A DNA stretch of 64,000 nucleotides from NCBI RefSeq assembly GCF_011090385.1, contig NZ_SEWW01000010.1:48501-112500 (forward strand). The letters are read 5' to 3'. Source of the DNA: Aquirufa beregesia. GTDB lineage: Bacteria > Bacteroidota > Bacteroidia > Cytophagales > Spirosomataceae. Within the stretch, counting starts at the first letter, position 1, and each line of letters begins with the position of its first letter. A program made the position numbers and the translations under genes. Below the pieces are notes generated by a model, which did no database searches, was not told the origin of the DNA, and worked only from the letters and a program-made list of their open reading frames with translations. Below are positions 16,715-25,869 of this stretch, one piece after another.

Positions 16715-18949
16715 TTATTGAATTTTATAACGCATTCCAGTATACATCATTCGACCTACGATAGGCCCCCACACCATGGTGGCATCAAATCCCCGACTAA
16801 AAGGATCTTTGGCCGACATGATCGGATTAGATTGTGTAAAATTAAACAGATTTTCAGCACCTACATACATTTCCCACTTTTTGAATTGGCGAGTTACTTG
16901 CGCATATACCGTGGAAAATGCTGGTGCCGTCAACGATGGACTCACTCCATCATGAACATGAGTCAAACTTCCGTTAGGAATTCTTCGACTGCCGTTCCAT
17001 TGCCAAGTCACATCGTACTTCCATTTTTCATAAGGCGTGGCATAGGCTAAATTCACCAATACCCTGTCCTTATTCAAATAAGCTTTAGGCAAGCGACTTA
17101 AAGTACCCTGGACTGTCAAATAATCTGCCTGAACATCTTGGTAGCGGTAGGCCGCCTTCAGCTCTAAACGCTTTACTGGACTATAATTTAATTCTGCCTG
17201 CCAACTGTTCGCAAAGGATACTCCTGGATTACTATACATACGAATCTCCCCCCCATTTTCCATATCCACCAGCCATTGCTTTTCAAAATCCGTTCGGAAA
17301 GCATCCAACACGAAACTTCCTTTTCTCGTCCCAATTTGGAAATTCTTTGTCAGTGTAGCCCCAAAATTCCATGCTTTTTCCAATGGATTTAGATCGCCCA
17401 AAAGTACTAATCGTCTTCCATTAGCTAGGAAACCCATATTTTCTGCCAAAGGGTTAACTCGGCGCCAGCCTTTTCCAGCCGATAAACGAACGATCCAATC
17501 TTCTGCCGCATCCCACTTCAAGTGCCATCTAGGTACCCATTGCGCTCCGAATTGATTATGCCAATCGATGCGATTCCCCAACACCATGGTTAGGTGATTA
17601 GGCACTGTCCAAGTATATTCAAAAAATGCCCCAGGGACTAATTCTGTTCGAACAAAAGATGAATCAATATAACGCTCTTGGTACGAATCATATAAAAAAC
17701 TAGCTCCTGCTTTCCAGCTATGATTGGTATTATCAAAGATGGATTGGTAAATCAAATTGGCATACATACTTTGCTCTCTACCTACATAGTTTTTGAAGGC
17801 AAAATAGGAGTCATTTTGATGCTGAGCTGTATTCAATATCAATCCTAAACCTTGATATGGTTTATCAGGATATAATCGTGCAATCTTGGCAAAGGTTTCA
17901 AAACGGGATGTCTTACTTCCAAACCCATATACCAAGAATCGATTGGAATTGTTTGCGTCAAAGTTACTTTGACCTGCCAAACGATTTTCATATAAATACG
18001 AAGCTCCCCACTGAACCATCCAACGATCCGTAGCATACTTCCAGCGATTCAGTACATTCCATAAGTCGAAAAGCGGCAAATCCATAAACCCATCTTTATT
18101 CCCATCCAAACGAGCTGCTTGCTTCGAATAATGTGTAAAAAGTCCAGTGGACAATCTCGAGTTGAATTTATGTGCCCCCTGTTGATTGATCTCAAATCGA
18201 CCTTGTGAGTTGGTATACACATTCAAAAAATACTTTTCTGATGTATCTGGCTTGGCTAATTCCACATTAATTCCTCCGGTAATCGACTCATAACCATTAA
18301 CTACGGAGCTTTGACCTTTCGCCAAATCAATGGATTTAATCCAAGTCCCTGGTAAATAATTCAATCCATACGTGGTTTTTAATCCTCGAATGGAGGGAAT
18401 ATTCTCCACATTGGTTTGCACGTATGTACCCGATAATCCTAATAATTGAATCTGTTTGGCACCAGTTACAGCATCCGCAAAGCTGACGGATACCGATGCA
18501 TTGGTTTCAAAGCTTTCCGATAAATTACAACAGGCTGCTTTGGCCAATGTCTTCATCGTCAAGATTTCTGTATGAAGCGTTGCTACATCATCATGATTAC
18601 CCGGCGCAGCAATAACGCGCACTTCGCTTAGCTCTTTATTCGCTGGCTTTAAGTGTACGTGCAAAAATTGATTTTTATCAACAAAAATAGAATCACTGAT
18701 AAAACCTGTCGAGCTAAAAAGCATCCAACCTGTTTTACCTTGTACATCCAAGGAAAAAGCGCCTTTAATATCCGTTAAAGTTCCTTTTTTAATAGGTCTA
18801 AAATAAACGGAGGCTCCTACTAAGTCCTCCATGTTTCCTTGAGCATCTAAGCTCATAACTCGGCCTTGAACCACTTGTCCAAAGCTATAGGGCAATGCTA
18901 CCGTGAAGGTAAAAAGCAATCCCAACAATATAATTCGGTGAATTGACAT
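16715..18949 (-). CDS. TonB-dependent outer-membrane receptor of a metal module
   Basis: A 744-residue outer-membrane receptor: signal peptide (about 1-24), a carboxypeptidase-regulatory-like domain (about 25-105), plug domain (about 110-225, with NVENIPSIRGLKTTYGLNYLPGTWIKSIDLAKGQSSVVNGYESITGGINVEL) and a 22-strand barrel closing in YTGMRYKIQ. It imports a ligand using TonB energy. The ligand is not evident, but the two small metal-binding proteins encoded directly downstream point to copper or a similar metal or metallophore. Confidence 0.88.
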   Translation of the reverse strand: MSIHRIILLGLLFTFTVALPYSFGQVVQGRVMSLDAQGNMEDLVGASVYFRPIKKGTLTDIKGAFSLDVQGKTGWMLFSSTGFISDSIFVDKNQFLHVHLKPANKELSEVRVIAAPGNHDDVATLHTEILTMKTLAKAACCNLSESFETNASVSVSFADAVTGAKQIQLLGLSGTYVQTNVENIPSIRGLKTTYGLNYLPGTWIKSIDLAKGQSSVVNGYESITGGINVELAKPDTSEKYFLNVYTNSQGRFEINQQGAHKFNSRLSTGLFTHYSKQAARLDGNKDGFMDLPLFDLWNVLNRWKYATDRWMVQWGASYLYENRLAGQSNFDANNSNRFLVYGFGSKTSRFETFAKIARLYPDKPYQGLGLILNTAQHQNDSYFAFKNYVGREQSMYANLIYQSIFDNTNHSWKAGASFLYDSYQERYIDSSFVRTELVPGAFFEYTWTVPNHLTMVLGNRIDWHNQFGAQWVPRWHLKWDAAEDWIVRLSAGKGWRRVNPLAENMGFLANGRRLVLLGDLNPLEKAWNFGATLTKNFQIGTRKGSFVLDAFRTDFEKQWLVDMENGGEIRMYSNPGVSFANSWQAELNYSPVKRLELKAAYRYQDVQADYLTVQGTLSRLPKAYLNKDRVLVNLAYATPYEKWKYDVTWQWNGSRRIPNGSLTHVHDGVSPSLTAPAFSTVYAQVTRQFKKWEMYVGAENLFNFTQSNPIMSAKDPFSRGFDATMVWGPIVGRMMYTGMRYKIQ

Positions 18950-18997
18950 AAGATTACAATAAGAATGAGAAAAAATTCAGTTTGAATTTTAGTCCCA

Positions 18998-19408
18998 TCA
19001 AATATTGTAACGCTGTATGAAAGCCAGTCGCTCATGCAATGGCCTTAAATAAGAGAATTCCTGAATAGGTTCTTCCCAATCAATGCCTACTAAAGTAGCT
19101 TGATTGGAAAACGTTGGAACGAACACCTCCGAACAAAGCAAAGTTTGATCTAAGGTATTTTGAACCTTTTTGATTTGCTGATCAAAACTAAATTTGACCT
19201 GAATATGGGCATATTCATAACAGGCTGCCCGTGAAATGCTTGTTTCGTTGGATGAGGAAGAAGATTTGGGTGACACAGGAGCAGCCCAAGTCACCTTCTT
19301 TTTTCCTGTAACCAAACAATCTGATATACGGTACGCAAAGCCCACATGGCCTATCAAAAGCCATGCCGACAAGAACACCAAGAAAAAACGTTGAATAGCG
19401 CTTTTCAT
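18998..19408 (-). CDS. Small membrane/exported protein upstream of TonB receptor
   Basis: About 136 residues from the ATG at 19408; a second ATG at 19441 would add 11 residues. One N-terminal hydrophobic segment (RFFLVFLSAWLLIGHVGFA) is followed by a Cys (ISDCLVTGKK), a Ser-rich stretch and a second Cys (AACYEYAHIQVKFSF). Size, single membrane segment, Cys spacing and position ahead of a metal-type TonB receptor resemble the Bacteroidota HYC_CC_PP family, although the HYC and CC motifs are degenerate. Function unknown; probably cotranscribed with the receptor 48 bases downstream. Confidence 0.5.
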   Translation of the reverse strand: MKSAIQRFFLVFLSAWLLIGHVGFAYRISDCLVTGKKKVTWAAPVSPKSSSSSNETSISRAACYEYAHIQVKFSFDQQIKKVQNTLDQTLLCSEVFVPTFSNQATLVGIDWEEPIQEFSYLRPLHERLAFIQRYNI

Positions 19409-19461
19409 CAAATTCTGTTTGAAACAATCAAATTTACGCATTAATTAAATATATTAGCTTA

Positions 19462-21123
19462 ATGTCTTTCGTTAAACCACGTTATTTCCTTTTTTTCATC
19501 AGTTTACTGTTAATCTGCATCCGTACTTCGGCTCAGAATGACAGCTACCGATACCTCATTTTATTTAAAGATAAAGCCAACTCCCCTTATTCTCTATCCC
19601 AGCCTGATAAGTTTCTCAGTACTCGCTCCATAGAACGAAGGAAAAAACACAAGATTGCTTTACAAGAACAAGACTTACCAGTAAACCCCGAATATCTCAT
19701 AAACGTTCAAAAAAGTGGAGCCAAAGTATTATTCTCTTTAAAATGGATTAATGGAGCCCTTATACAACAAAAGCCCAAAGATTTGGCCAAGACCCTAAGT
19801 CAGGCTGGAGTTAAAGGCTTATACTATGCCTACCCCATCGATTCCAGCTCAAGCTTTCAAATTTTAAAGAAAAAACCCAAACTCCCTGAATTAGCCCAAG
19901 CATCCATCACCTTGGCTGATAGCTTAGATTATGGAAATTCAAGTGTACAAATTAGCCAGCTGGGTGTTAACAACATGCATATCAAGGGTTTCCACGGTGA
20001 GGGTATTCTAATCAGCCTGTTGGATGAAGGCTATTTAAACGCCAACAATACTCCCTATCTTCAAAAGGCCTTTTCCGAAAAAAGAATTATAGCCACCTTA
20101 ACCACAACGCCTGGATTGACTGACGTATATAGCCAAGGTTCACACGGCACCCATGTACTGAGTACCATCGCTGGCTTTACACCGGGTAAACTCATTGGCG
20201 CAGCCTATCAAGCACAATTAGCCCTAGCCCAAACAGAGGAAGGTAGTACCGAAAAAATCGTTGAAGAGGTCAACTGGCTTCGTGGTGCTGAGTGGGCAGA
20301 TAGTCTAGGCACTGATGTCATTAGCTCCTCCCTTGGCTACACCGTATATGATTTAAAATCAAGTAATCACACCTATGCCGAAATGAATGGCAAAACGGCC
20401 TTAAGCAGTAAAGCGGCTGCATGGGCAGCACAAAGGGGTATTATTTGTACCATTTCAGCTGGAAATGAAGGAGCGGCGGCTTGGAAATACATTGCTTCTC
20501 CGGCTGATGCCGACTCCATCTTAGCCGTTGCGGCCATAGACAAATCCATGCTTCGAGCCAGTTTTAGTTCTTGGGGACCTAGTTCAGATGGGCGAATCAA
20601 ACCTGATGTTGCCGCCATGGGCCAATCAACCGTCATTGGTACTTATCTGGGAACGTATAGCACCTCCAATGGAACATCCTTTGCCGCTCCACTCATAGCT
20701 GGTTTAGTTGCAGGAACGCTACAAGCCAACCCCACAAAATCCCCTTGGCAAGTGATGAATGCCATTCGGCAATCGGGCCATCAAAGTAGCAATCCCGACA
20801 ATTCTTTGGGATATGGAGTTCCCAATTTTAACCGCATCGATAAACTATTAAATCCCATCTTAAGTACCGCTGCGCTAGAAAATCCCAAGATTCGAGTCTT
20901 TCCCAATGTCGTGTCCTTGGGAGAAGCTATTCATTTAAATAGAGAGCTAGCTACCGAGATCAAAGTTGAATTAATTAGCTCATGGGGAGCCATTATTCAT
21001 GAATTTATATGGACCAATACCCAACAAGATTTTTACCCACCGCCCCTCGTTTCTGGCAAATATTATTTTAGATTTACGGACAAAATCACCCAGCAAGTGA
21101 TTCCTTTTTATTTTTCAAACTAA
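19462..21123 (+). CDS. Secreted subtilisin-like serine protease with T9SS sorting domain
   Basis: The 553-residue protein has a signal peptide (1-24, ending TSAQ), an inhibitor-like N-terminal region, and an S8 peptidase domain with Asp188 (LLDEGY), His228 (GSHGTHV), oxyanion Asn335 (SAGNEG) and Ser406 (NGTSFAAP). The last ~80 residues (IRVFPNVVSLGEAIHLN...) form a type A T9SS C-terminal sorting domain. It should be exported by the type IX system and attached to or released from the cell surface. The DEG at the catalytic Asp is unusual; most subtilases have DTG or DSG. Confidence 0.88.
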   Translation: MSFVKPRYFLFFISLLLICIRTSAQNDSYRYLILFKDKANSPYSLSQPDKFLSTRSIERRKKHKIALQEQDLPVNPEYLINVQKSGAKVLFSLKWINGALIQQKPKDLAKTLSQAGVKGLYYAYPIDSSSSFQILKKKPKLPELAQASITLADSLDYGNSSVQISQLGVNNMHIKGFHGEGILISLLDEGYLNANNTPYLQKAFSEKRIIATLTTTPGLTDVYSQGSHGTHVLSTIAGFTPGKLIGAAYQAQLALAQTEEGSTEKIVEEVNWLRGAEWADSLGTDVISSSLGYTVYDLKSSNHTYAEMNGKTALSSKAAAWAAQRGIICTISAGNEGAAAWKYIASPADADSILAVAAIDKSMLRASFSSWGPSSDGRIKPDVAAMGQSTVIGTYLGTYSTSNGTSFAAPLIAGLVAGTLQANPTKSPWQVMNAIRQSGHQSSNPDNSLGYGVPNFNRIDKLLNPILSTAALENPKIRVFPNVVSLGEAIHLNRELATEIKVELISSWGAIIHEFIWTNTQQDFYPPPLVSGKYYFRFTDKITQQVIPFYFSN

Positions 21124-21129
21124 ACCTAC

Positions 21130-22236
21130 ATGAAAACACGCTTTCTCTCTTTAGACATTTTTCGAGGTATCACCTTAGCCATGATGATTTTGGTCAATAC
21201 CTCTGGAAATGGAGAGTTTACTTATGCTCCATTAAAACATGCTAGTTGGCATGGATTCACTCCTACCGACCTAGTTTTCCCTTCCTTCTTATTCATGGTG
21301 GGAGTCGCGATGCGCTTTGCATTCAAGTCGTTTCAATTCCAACTGACACCGGCATTAAGAAATAAGATTTTAAAAAGAACGGTCTTATTATTCCTCATCA
21401 ATTACCTGATTTTCTACTTTCCATTCCTAGATTTTTCTTTTGAAAATATGCGTTTCCTCAACGTATTGCCTAGGATAGCACTATCTTATTGTGCCATTTC
21501 ATTCATTGTTTTGCTTGTCAAAGAGAAGTGGCTTACTGCAGTGAATGTTGCCATTTTATTGCTGTACTGGATTTTAATGCTCGTTTTTGGCGACCATGGG
21601 GCGGCCTTTGATTTAGGTACTAATGCCGTTCGTAAACTTGATTTATTCTTATTTGGTCCTTCACATTTATATCACGGAGATGGTATTGCTTTTGACCCAG
21701 AAGGACTTTTAAGTACGCTGCCTGCCTTTTCTACCTGTTTATTTGGTTATCAAGTAAGTCTGTTTTTAGAGAAAAGAAGGTTAGATGGCAAAGAAGTAAC
21801 ATTTCCTTTGGTGAGTGCTGGAGCAGGTCTTATTGTCTTGGCGCTTATTTGGAATTTAGGCTTTCCTATCAACAAAAAGCTATGGTCGAGTTCATTTGTA
21901 TTACTATGTGCTGGTATCGACTTCCTGTTAATCGCATTGATCTATTGGTGGATTGAAATCAAAGAAAGGAAATTTGCTAATACCTTTTTCTTGGTCTTTG
22001 GTACTAATTCTATTTTAGCCTATGGTATTTCAGAGCTTTTGGCCATCCAATTAAACAAATGGCAAATAGCCGAAGGTGATGGCACTACTTCAGCCAGCAA
22101 TTGGATGTATTGGCATATTTTTGAACCTGTATTAGGTAAATACAATGGTTCTTTGGCTTATGCCATCAGTTTTGTAATGCTTTGTTGGATCATTTGCTAT
22201 GTCTTTTACCGAAAAAAATGGTTCTTAAAAGTCTAG
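21130..22236 (+). CDS. HGSNAT-like (DUF5009/NagX) multipass membrane acyltransferase
   Basis: A 368-residue inner-membrane protein with about ten hydrophobic helices. The N-terminus RFLSLDIFRGITLAMMILVN followed by HASWHGFTPTDLVFPSFLFMVGVAM matches the heparan-alpha-glucosaminide N-acetyltransferase-related family, in which the His-rich loop transfers acetyl groups across the membrane. In Bacteroidota relatives often sit with glycan-use genes; here it follows the protease by 6 bases, perhaps by chance. Substrate unknown. Confidence 0.8.
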   Translation: MKTRFLSLDIFRGITLAMMILVNTSGNGEFTYAPLKHASWHGFTPTDLVFPSFLFMVGVAMRFAFKSFQFQLTPALRNKILKRTVLLFLINYLIFYFPFLDFSFENMRFLNVLPRIALSYCAISFIVLLVKEKWLTAVNVAILLLYWILMLVFGDHGAAFDLGTNAVRKLDLFLFGPSHLYHGDGIAFDPEGLLSTLPAFSTCLFGYQVSLFLEKRRLDGKEVTFPLVSAGAGLIVLALIWNLGFPINKKLWSSSFVLLCAGIDFLLIALIYWWIEIKERKFANTFFLVFGTNSILAYGISELLAIQLNKWQIAEGDGTTSASNWMYWHIFEPVLGKYNGSLAYAISFVMLCWIICYVFYRKKWFLKV

Positions 22237-22255
22237 AACTTGATTTGAAGTTCAT

Positions 22256-22292
22256 AAAAAAAGCTCATTAGTGATTCTAATGAGCTTTTTTT
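22256..22292 (+). terminator. Rho-independent terminator of the HGSNAT-like gene
   Basis: AAGCTCATTA-GTGATTC-TAATGAGCTT forms a perfect 10-bp stem followed by a T run (to about 22292), with A residues on the 5' side. It closes the plus-strand operon just before the cassette region. Confidence 0.9.
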
Positions 22293-22306
22293 ATAAAGTG
22301 ATATTC

Positions 22307-22420
22307 TAATAACGATTGGTGGCTTGGCGCAGTGATGGATTTTATCATCAAACTTGATACGAAGCACAAAGCTTCATTTAAGCACTGAATCGCCAATTTC
22401 TTCTAGGTGCTGTTATAGGC
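22307..22420 (-). repeat. attC-like palindrome A
   Basis: Minus strand: R''-like CCTATAACAGCAC, then arm TTGGCG...CAGTGC, an inner hairpin GAAGC-ACAAA-GCTTC region, the complementary arm GCACTG...CGCCAA, and R'-like CGTTATTAG. The arms CAGTG/CGCCAA pair with three unpaired bases on one side, like the extrahelical bases of attC sites. The TAA stop of the nuclease-like gene lies within the R'' box at 22413-22415. Confidence 0.55.
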
Positions 22421-23765
22421 TGGCGTTCTCTTCATGCGGGATCAAATTCTGAGTAAATGAATTGTAAGGAAAATATTTAGGCATTTTGCTATAAATCAAT
22501 TCGTCTTCAAAGAAACACTGTGCTACTCGGTCGTCAAACATTGCTGGATTCAATGGAAACTTTGCATTAGGGTTGTGGAATACAATTACACCTTCTGACC
22601 AAGTTTCAATACTAGTCTCATCGACTTTATATGAAATTAAATTTGGTTTGTCGGTATTAGGCTCGTGATTATAAAAACTACACGTTCTTATCAAAGTTAC
22701 CTTGTGATTACCAAGACCAGCTTGTTTGCCCATTCTGTTGAATTTTGATAAAGTGCCACAAGAAGAAAAAATAATAGCACTAACATTTTCAGAATCTGGT
22801 AAATGGAAAAATCTACTTGGTATTTCCTGTCCATTTTGTTTCACGTAATTTCCAATTTTAATTGGTTTTACAATCAGTTGTCCTTTTTTGTCAAAAGAAT
22901 GTTGGTATTTGTATCCATAGAGATAATTAGATAAAGCGTTGAAAGTCCATGTCATGGACATTGTATCATGGAAATCTGCAATTGCAATTACAAATGGCTT
23001 ATCTTTTACGTGTTCCTTTTCCCAATACTTTTTCTTCATTTTGTCATATAGAGCATTACCAAAGAGTAACGGAACTTCGTTATTTAGTTTCTCCTGAATT
23101 TCCTCTGAACTTTTTGGAATAGATTCACCAAGTTCAGTTTTTCGACTAACAATTACAGCTTCAACCGCAATTTCATGATTGAACTTCTCAATCATATAAT
23201 CAGGTGCTTTAAAGTTCCTTTTAAACGAAAAGATTTGTTCTTTAAAGAAACAAAATAGAAACAGTTCCCAAACCCTTGCATCGAACCCATTAAGAGATTG
23301 AAACTGGTTAATAAAATTTCCGTCAATGTCTTTATAGTGATAGGATATTTCCTTTATTACTTCCCTAGCAGAAGACAAGCTAATGTGTTCTTTTAATAAT
23401 GTATAATTAGGGTGTTGCTGGTCCTTTTTGGAAAGGATTTGAAACAAGTCGAAAAATCCGTGTTTATTGTCATGGAAAACGATTGAGTTATTACTCATTT
23501 TTTCGTCTATCCATTTTCTTGCTTCTTCAAGAGTAGGAATACTGGCTTCTATAACTTCCGCTCGATATTGTTTTGATGTATCTCTTGACAAAATGCATCC
23601 ATAATAGTCGTTGTCTGTTAAGTCTAAACTTATTAGCCCTAATAAGCCACCATTGCCATTGGAATAGAATTCTAATTCTCTTGTAAAATACTGTACAAAA
23701 GGTTCTCTAGTAAAGAGAAGAAAGATGTCAAAAAGCTTTTTGTTTATTGGAACTGCCGTCTTCAT
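22413..23765 (-). CDS. Unknown protein with putative PD-(D/E)xK nuclease core
   Basis: 450 residues; family not recognised. A central block resembles a PD-(D/E)xK nuclease: Glu167 in RVWELFLF, Pro188-Asp189 in KAPDYMI and Glu202 in IAVEAVIV, followed by a basic helix KMKKKYWEK and the hydrophobic strand KPFVIAIADF (about 257-265). The N-terminal 150 and C-terminal 150 residues match nothing known to me. No signal peptide or membrane segment. Its ATG overlaps the stop of the upstream DUF3800-like gene (TAATG), so the two are translated together and probably function together. The stop lies in an attC-like site. Nuclease activity is a hypothesis from motif spacing. Confidence 0.5.
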   Translation of the reverse strand: MKTAVPINKKLFDIFLLFTREPFVQYFTRELEFYSNGNGGLLGLISLDLTDNDYYGCILSRDTSKQYRAEVIEASIPTLEEARKWIDEKMSNNSIVFHDNKHGFFDLFQILSKKDQQHPNYTLLKEHISLSSAREVIKEISYHYKDIDGNFINQFQSLNGFDARVWELFLFCFFKEQIFSFKRNFKAPDYMIEKFNHEIAVEAVIVSRKTELGESIPKSSEEIQEKLNNEVPLLFGNALYDKMKKKYWEKEHVKDKPFVIAIADFHDTMSMTWTFNALSNYLYGYKYQHSFDKKGQLIVKPIKIGNYVKQNGQEIPSRFFHLPDSENVSAIIFSSCGTLSKFNRMGKQAGLGNHKVTLIRTCSFYNHEPNTDKPNLISYKVDETSIETWSEGVIVFHNPNAKFPLNPAMFDDRVAQCFFEDELIYSKMPKYFPYNSFTQNLIPHEENASL

Positions 23766-24898
23766 TATATACCGTTGTTCTTTCTGTTTGCACGGATTAT
23801 GTCCATTTTAGACATTTCTTCAAAACTGTCTGTATTGTGCAAGAACCCAATATTTTTGTTATGAGATTTGTCAATTACGTTAATTAGTAAGTCAATGTTT
23901 TTCAGTTGAGTAGCTGATAATGAAACGAAGTCTATATTAATTTTTTCTCGTGAGGATGTATTCAAGTAGTTTGTCAGTTTGCCCATTAACCCAACAAAAA
24001 CGTCTGAAAGTTGGATTAGTTGGCTTGTCTGCGAATCAACAAACGTATAATTTTTTATTTCCACACCTTTGTCAAGTATTTTATAATCATTGACTGTTTC
24101 GGCAATTGAATCTTCGTTGTCAAAAATGTGTGTTGAGTTTTTAAAAAGATAAATTGGTCTTAGGTAAAAATGAGATAAGTCATTAAGTAAAATAAAGTCA
24201 TCCTCGTCCATTACAAACGGTAGAGAATTCTTTTTCTTGGCTTCTTTCAGAATCTGTCTTAATGACTCTAACCCAAAATGATATTCCTGTGTGTTAATGT
24301 AGTCGTTAAATAGAGAAGTAAATTCTTCTATGAATGGAAGAACGGATTCACTTTTAATATTCGGATATTCATACTTGTAAAAAAGCTGAATGACTGATTC
24401 AATTTCAAGTCTTGAAAGTTTATAAAGATCATTCTTCAAATGGTTTGCAAACCGAGGTCCCAATTGTTGAGCAGATTCTGAACTTACAATTGCAGAATCA
24501 ACGATGTCAACAATTGACCAGTAAAGAATATTTAGACTAGAATAGTGAACATACAAATTACTGTCCTTTACAAATTGCAAAACCAATTTCATTTTTTCTG
24601 ATTTTAAACAGTCAAGAAAGTCGCCACTGGCAATATGCTTGAATTTAACCTCCTTAGCTGTCATTTGTTGTTTGAAACTGTCAATTAGGGGTTGAACATC
24701 GGGTGCTTGTCCAAGGTGAACCAAGCCACCTAAAACGAAGTTTGCAGTAAAAGTGTAATTGAAGTCATTCTCTCGGACGTAGAATTTCTTGATATTGTTT
24801 GTTTCATCATAGTAAAATGTAAAAGCAGAATCAAAGTCTGCAGACCGTGCTAACATTTTAGTAGCTTTTCTAATTTCGCCTATTTCAAAATCTATCAT
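23765..24898 (-). CDS. DUF3800-like protein (putative RNase H-fold)
   Basis: The 377-residue protein has DUF3800 hallmarks: FYYDETNN with Asp31-Glu32, FVLGG (54-58), an HYSSLNILYWSIVDIVDS helix (118-135), and FVDSQTSQLIQLSDVFVG near the end with Asp288, Gln296 and Asp299. DUF3800 proteins are predicted RNase H-like and often occur near mobile elements and defence genes. Start codon at 24898 lies about 33 bases after the attC-like GTT core. Coupled by TAATG to the downstream nuclease-like gene. The acidic residues would suit metal-dependent nuclease chemistry, but this is untested. Confidence 0.65.
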   Translation of the reverse strand: MIDFEIGEIRKATKMLARSADFDSAFTFYYDETNNIKKFYVRENDFNYTFTANFVLGGLVHLGQAPDVQPLIDSFKQQMTAKEVKFKHIASGDFLDCLKSEKMKLVLQFVKDSNLYVHYSSLNILYWSIVDIVDSAIVSSESAQQLGPRFANHLKNDLYKLSRLEIESVIQLFYKYEYPNIKSESVLPFIEEFTSLFNDYINTQEYHFGLESLRQILKEAKKKNSLPFVMDEDDFILLNDLSHFYLRPIYLFKNSTHIFDNEDSIAETVNDYKILDKGVEIKNYTFVDSQTSQLIQLSDVFVGLMGKLTNYLNTSSREKINIDFVSLSATQLKNIDLLINVIDKSHNKNIGFLHNTDSFEEMSKMDIIRANRKNNGI

Positions 24899-24924
24899 TC
24901 AGTGTCGTGTTGTTTTACAATGGC

Positions 24925-25057
24925 ATATAACGTTTCGCAGATTGGCGATGGGTGGGCTTTTCAGCACAGAAGTTTGTTCGGAGGACTGAACTTTCGGCTA
25001 TCACAAAACTGTCAAGCGGAGACGAAACCCCGCCAATTGCCAATGTGCTGTTAGCGG
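24925..25057 (-). repeat. attC-like palindrome B
   Basis: Minus strand: R''-like CGCTAACAGCAC, arm ATTGGCGGGG, a long imperfect centre, complementary arm CCCATCGCCAAT, and R'-like ACGTTATATGCC. ATTGGCG/CGCCAAT are perfect partners. It shares the TAACAGCAC start and the GTTAT end with site A although the centres differ in sequence and length, which is how attC sites vary. It lies between the GNAT gene and the DUF3800-like gene. Confidence 0.6.
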
Positions 25058-25107
25058 CTGCCTTTCTCTCCGTCCGAAGTTGTGTCGTTTCAATGTTAGT
25101 CATATTG

Positions 25108-25869
25108 TCAAAGAGTAAGTTCGTCAATAATGATAAAAGTCCCAAAGTCAATTTCAGTTTTGAAGCGTTTAATTTTATCGTCCTTAATTGTCTTGCCGTT
25201 AATTCTCCAACGCAGTCGCCACTCGTAGTGTGCTGGATGAATAATTGGTTTTAATAATTTTCTTGTCCCGTCAATAAACTCTAAGTTCCAAATGTAAGTT
25301 GGTGGAGTATTTTCATCTGTCGTGTATGGCTCGTCATTCCACAACTCAATTGTTTCGTCAGCACGTTGAACAGAACTTGTATGTAAATGCTCTGTCAAAA
25401 TTGAATAGAGTTTTTTGTTATCGTCAAAGTTAAAGTTGTAGTTCTCAGGTGGGTCAGGAAACTCTACAAAACCTAAACGCTTCCAAACAGGTTCTGAAGT
25501 GTCTGGGGAACATTGTAAGTCAACAACACAAACACCTTTGTCCTTTAGAAAATTGAGAAGATGAGTTGTTAGTTTTTTACCAATTCCTTTTTTGCGATGT
25601 GTCGGCTTTACTTCCGTTATTTCAATTCTTGCTGTCTTGTCTGTAGTTAGTCGCCAAGTTGCAAACCCAATAGTTTTGTTTTTGAGTGAGATTGTCGCCA
25701 ACTCGTTTTTGTCAAACGAAGATTTAATAATGTTCCAATTACAATAAAAGCCGTCTCCAGTTTTTTGTCTCTCCGCTATTAACCACTTTTCTATTTCTCC
25801 TACTTGCTTGTCTGTCGGTGAAAAAGTTACCTGAAAATTGTCGGTCGTATTATGTATTTCAGTTGTCAT
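25108..25869 (-). CDS. GNAT-family acetyltransferase with extra C-terminal domain
   Basis: 253 residues. The first ~145 form a GNAT fold: WLIAERQKTG, the acetyl-CoA-binding loop HRKKGIGKKLTTHLL (motif A), then CVVDLQCSPDTSEPVWKRLGFVEF (motif B). The remaining ~105 residues (YSILTEHLHTSS... to IIDELTL) form an additional domain not recognised, with aromatic-rich HPAHYEWRLRWRINGK. The gene is a single ORF in a cassette-like unit, with its ATG about 50 bases from a GTTATC junction. The acceptor is unknown; GNAT genes are common cassette cargo. Confidence 0.75.
   Translation of the reverse strand: MTTEIHNTTDNFQVTFSPTDKQVGEIEKWLIAERQKTGDGFYCNWNIIKSSFDKNELATISLKNKTIGFATWRLTTDKTARIEITEVKPTHRKKGIGKKLTTHLLNFLKDKGVCVVDLQCSPDTSEPVWKRLGFVEFPDPPENYNFNFDDNKKLYSILTEHLHTSSVQRADETIELWNDEPYTTDENTPPTYIWNLEFIDGTRKLLKPIIHPAHYEWRLRWRINGKTIKDDKIKRFKTEIDFGTFIIIDELTL

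Noticed and set aside
24952..25254. A 100-codon plus-strand frame across palindrome B
   Set aside because: It spans the attC-like site and the 3' end of the GNAT gene in antisense; composition is that of a shadow frame.
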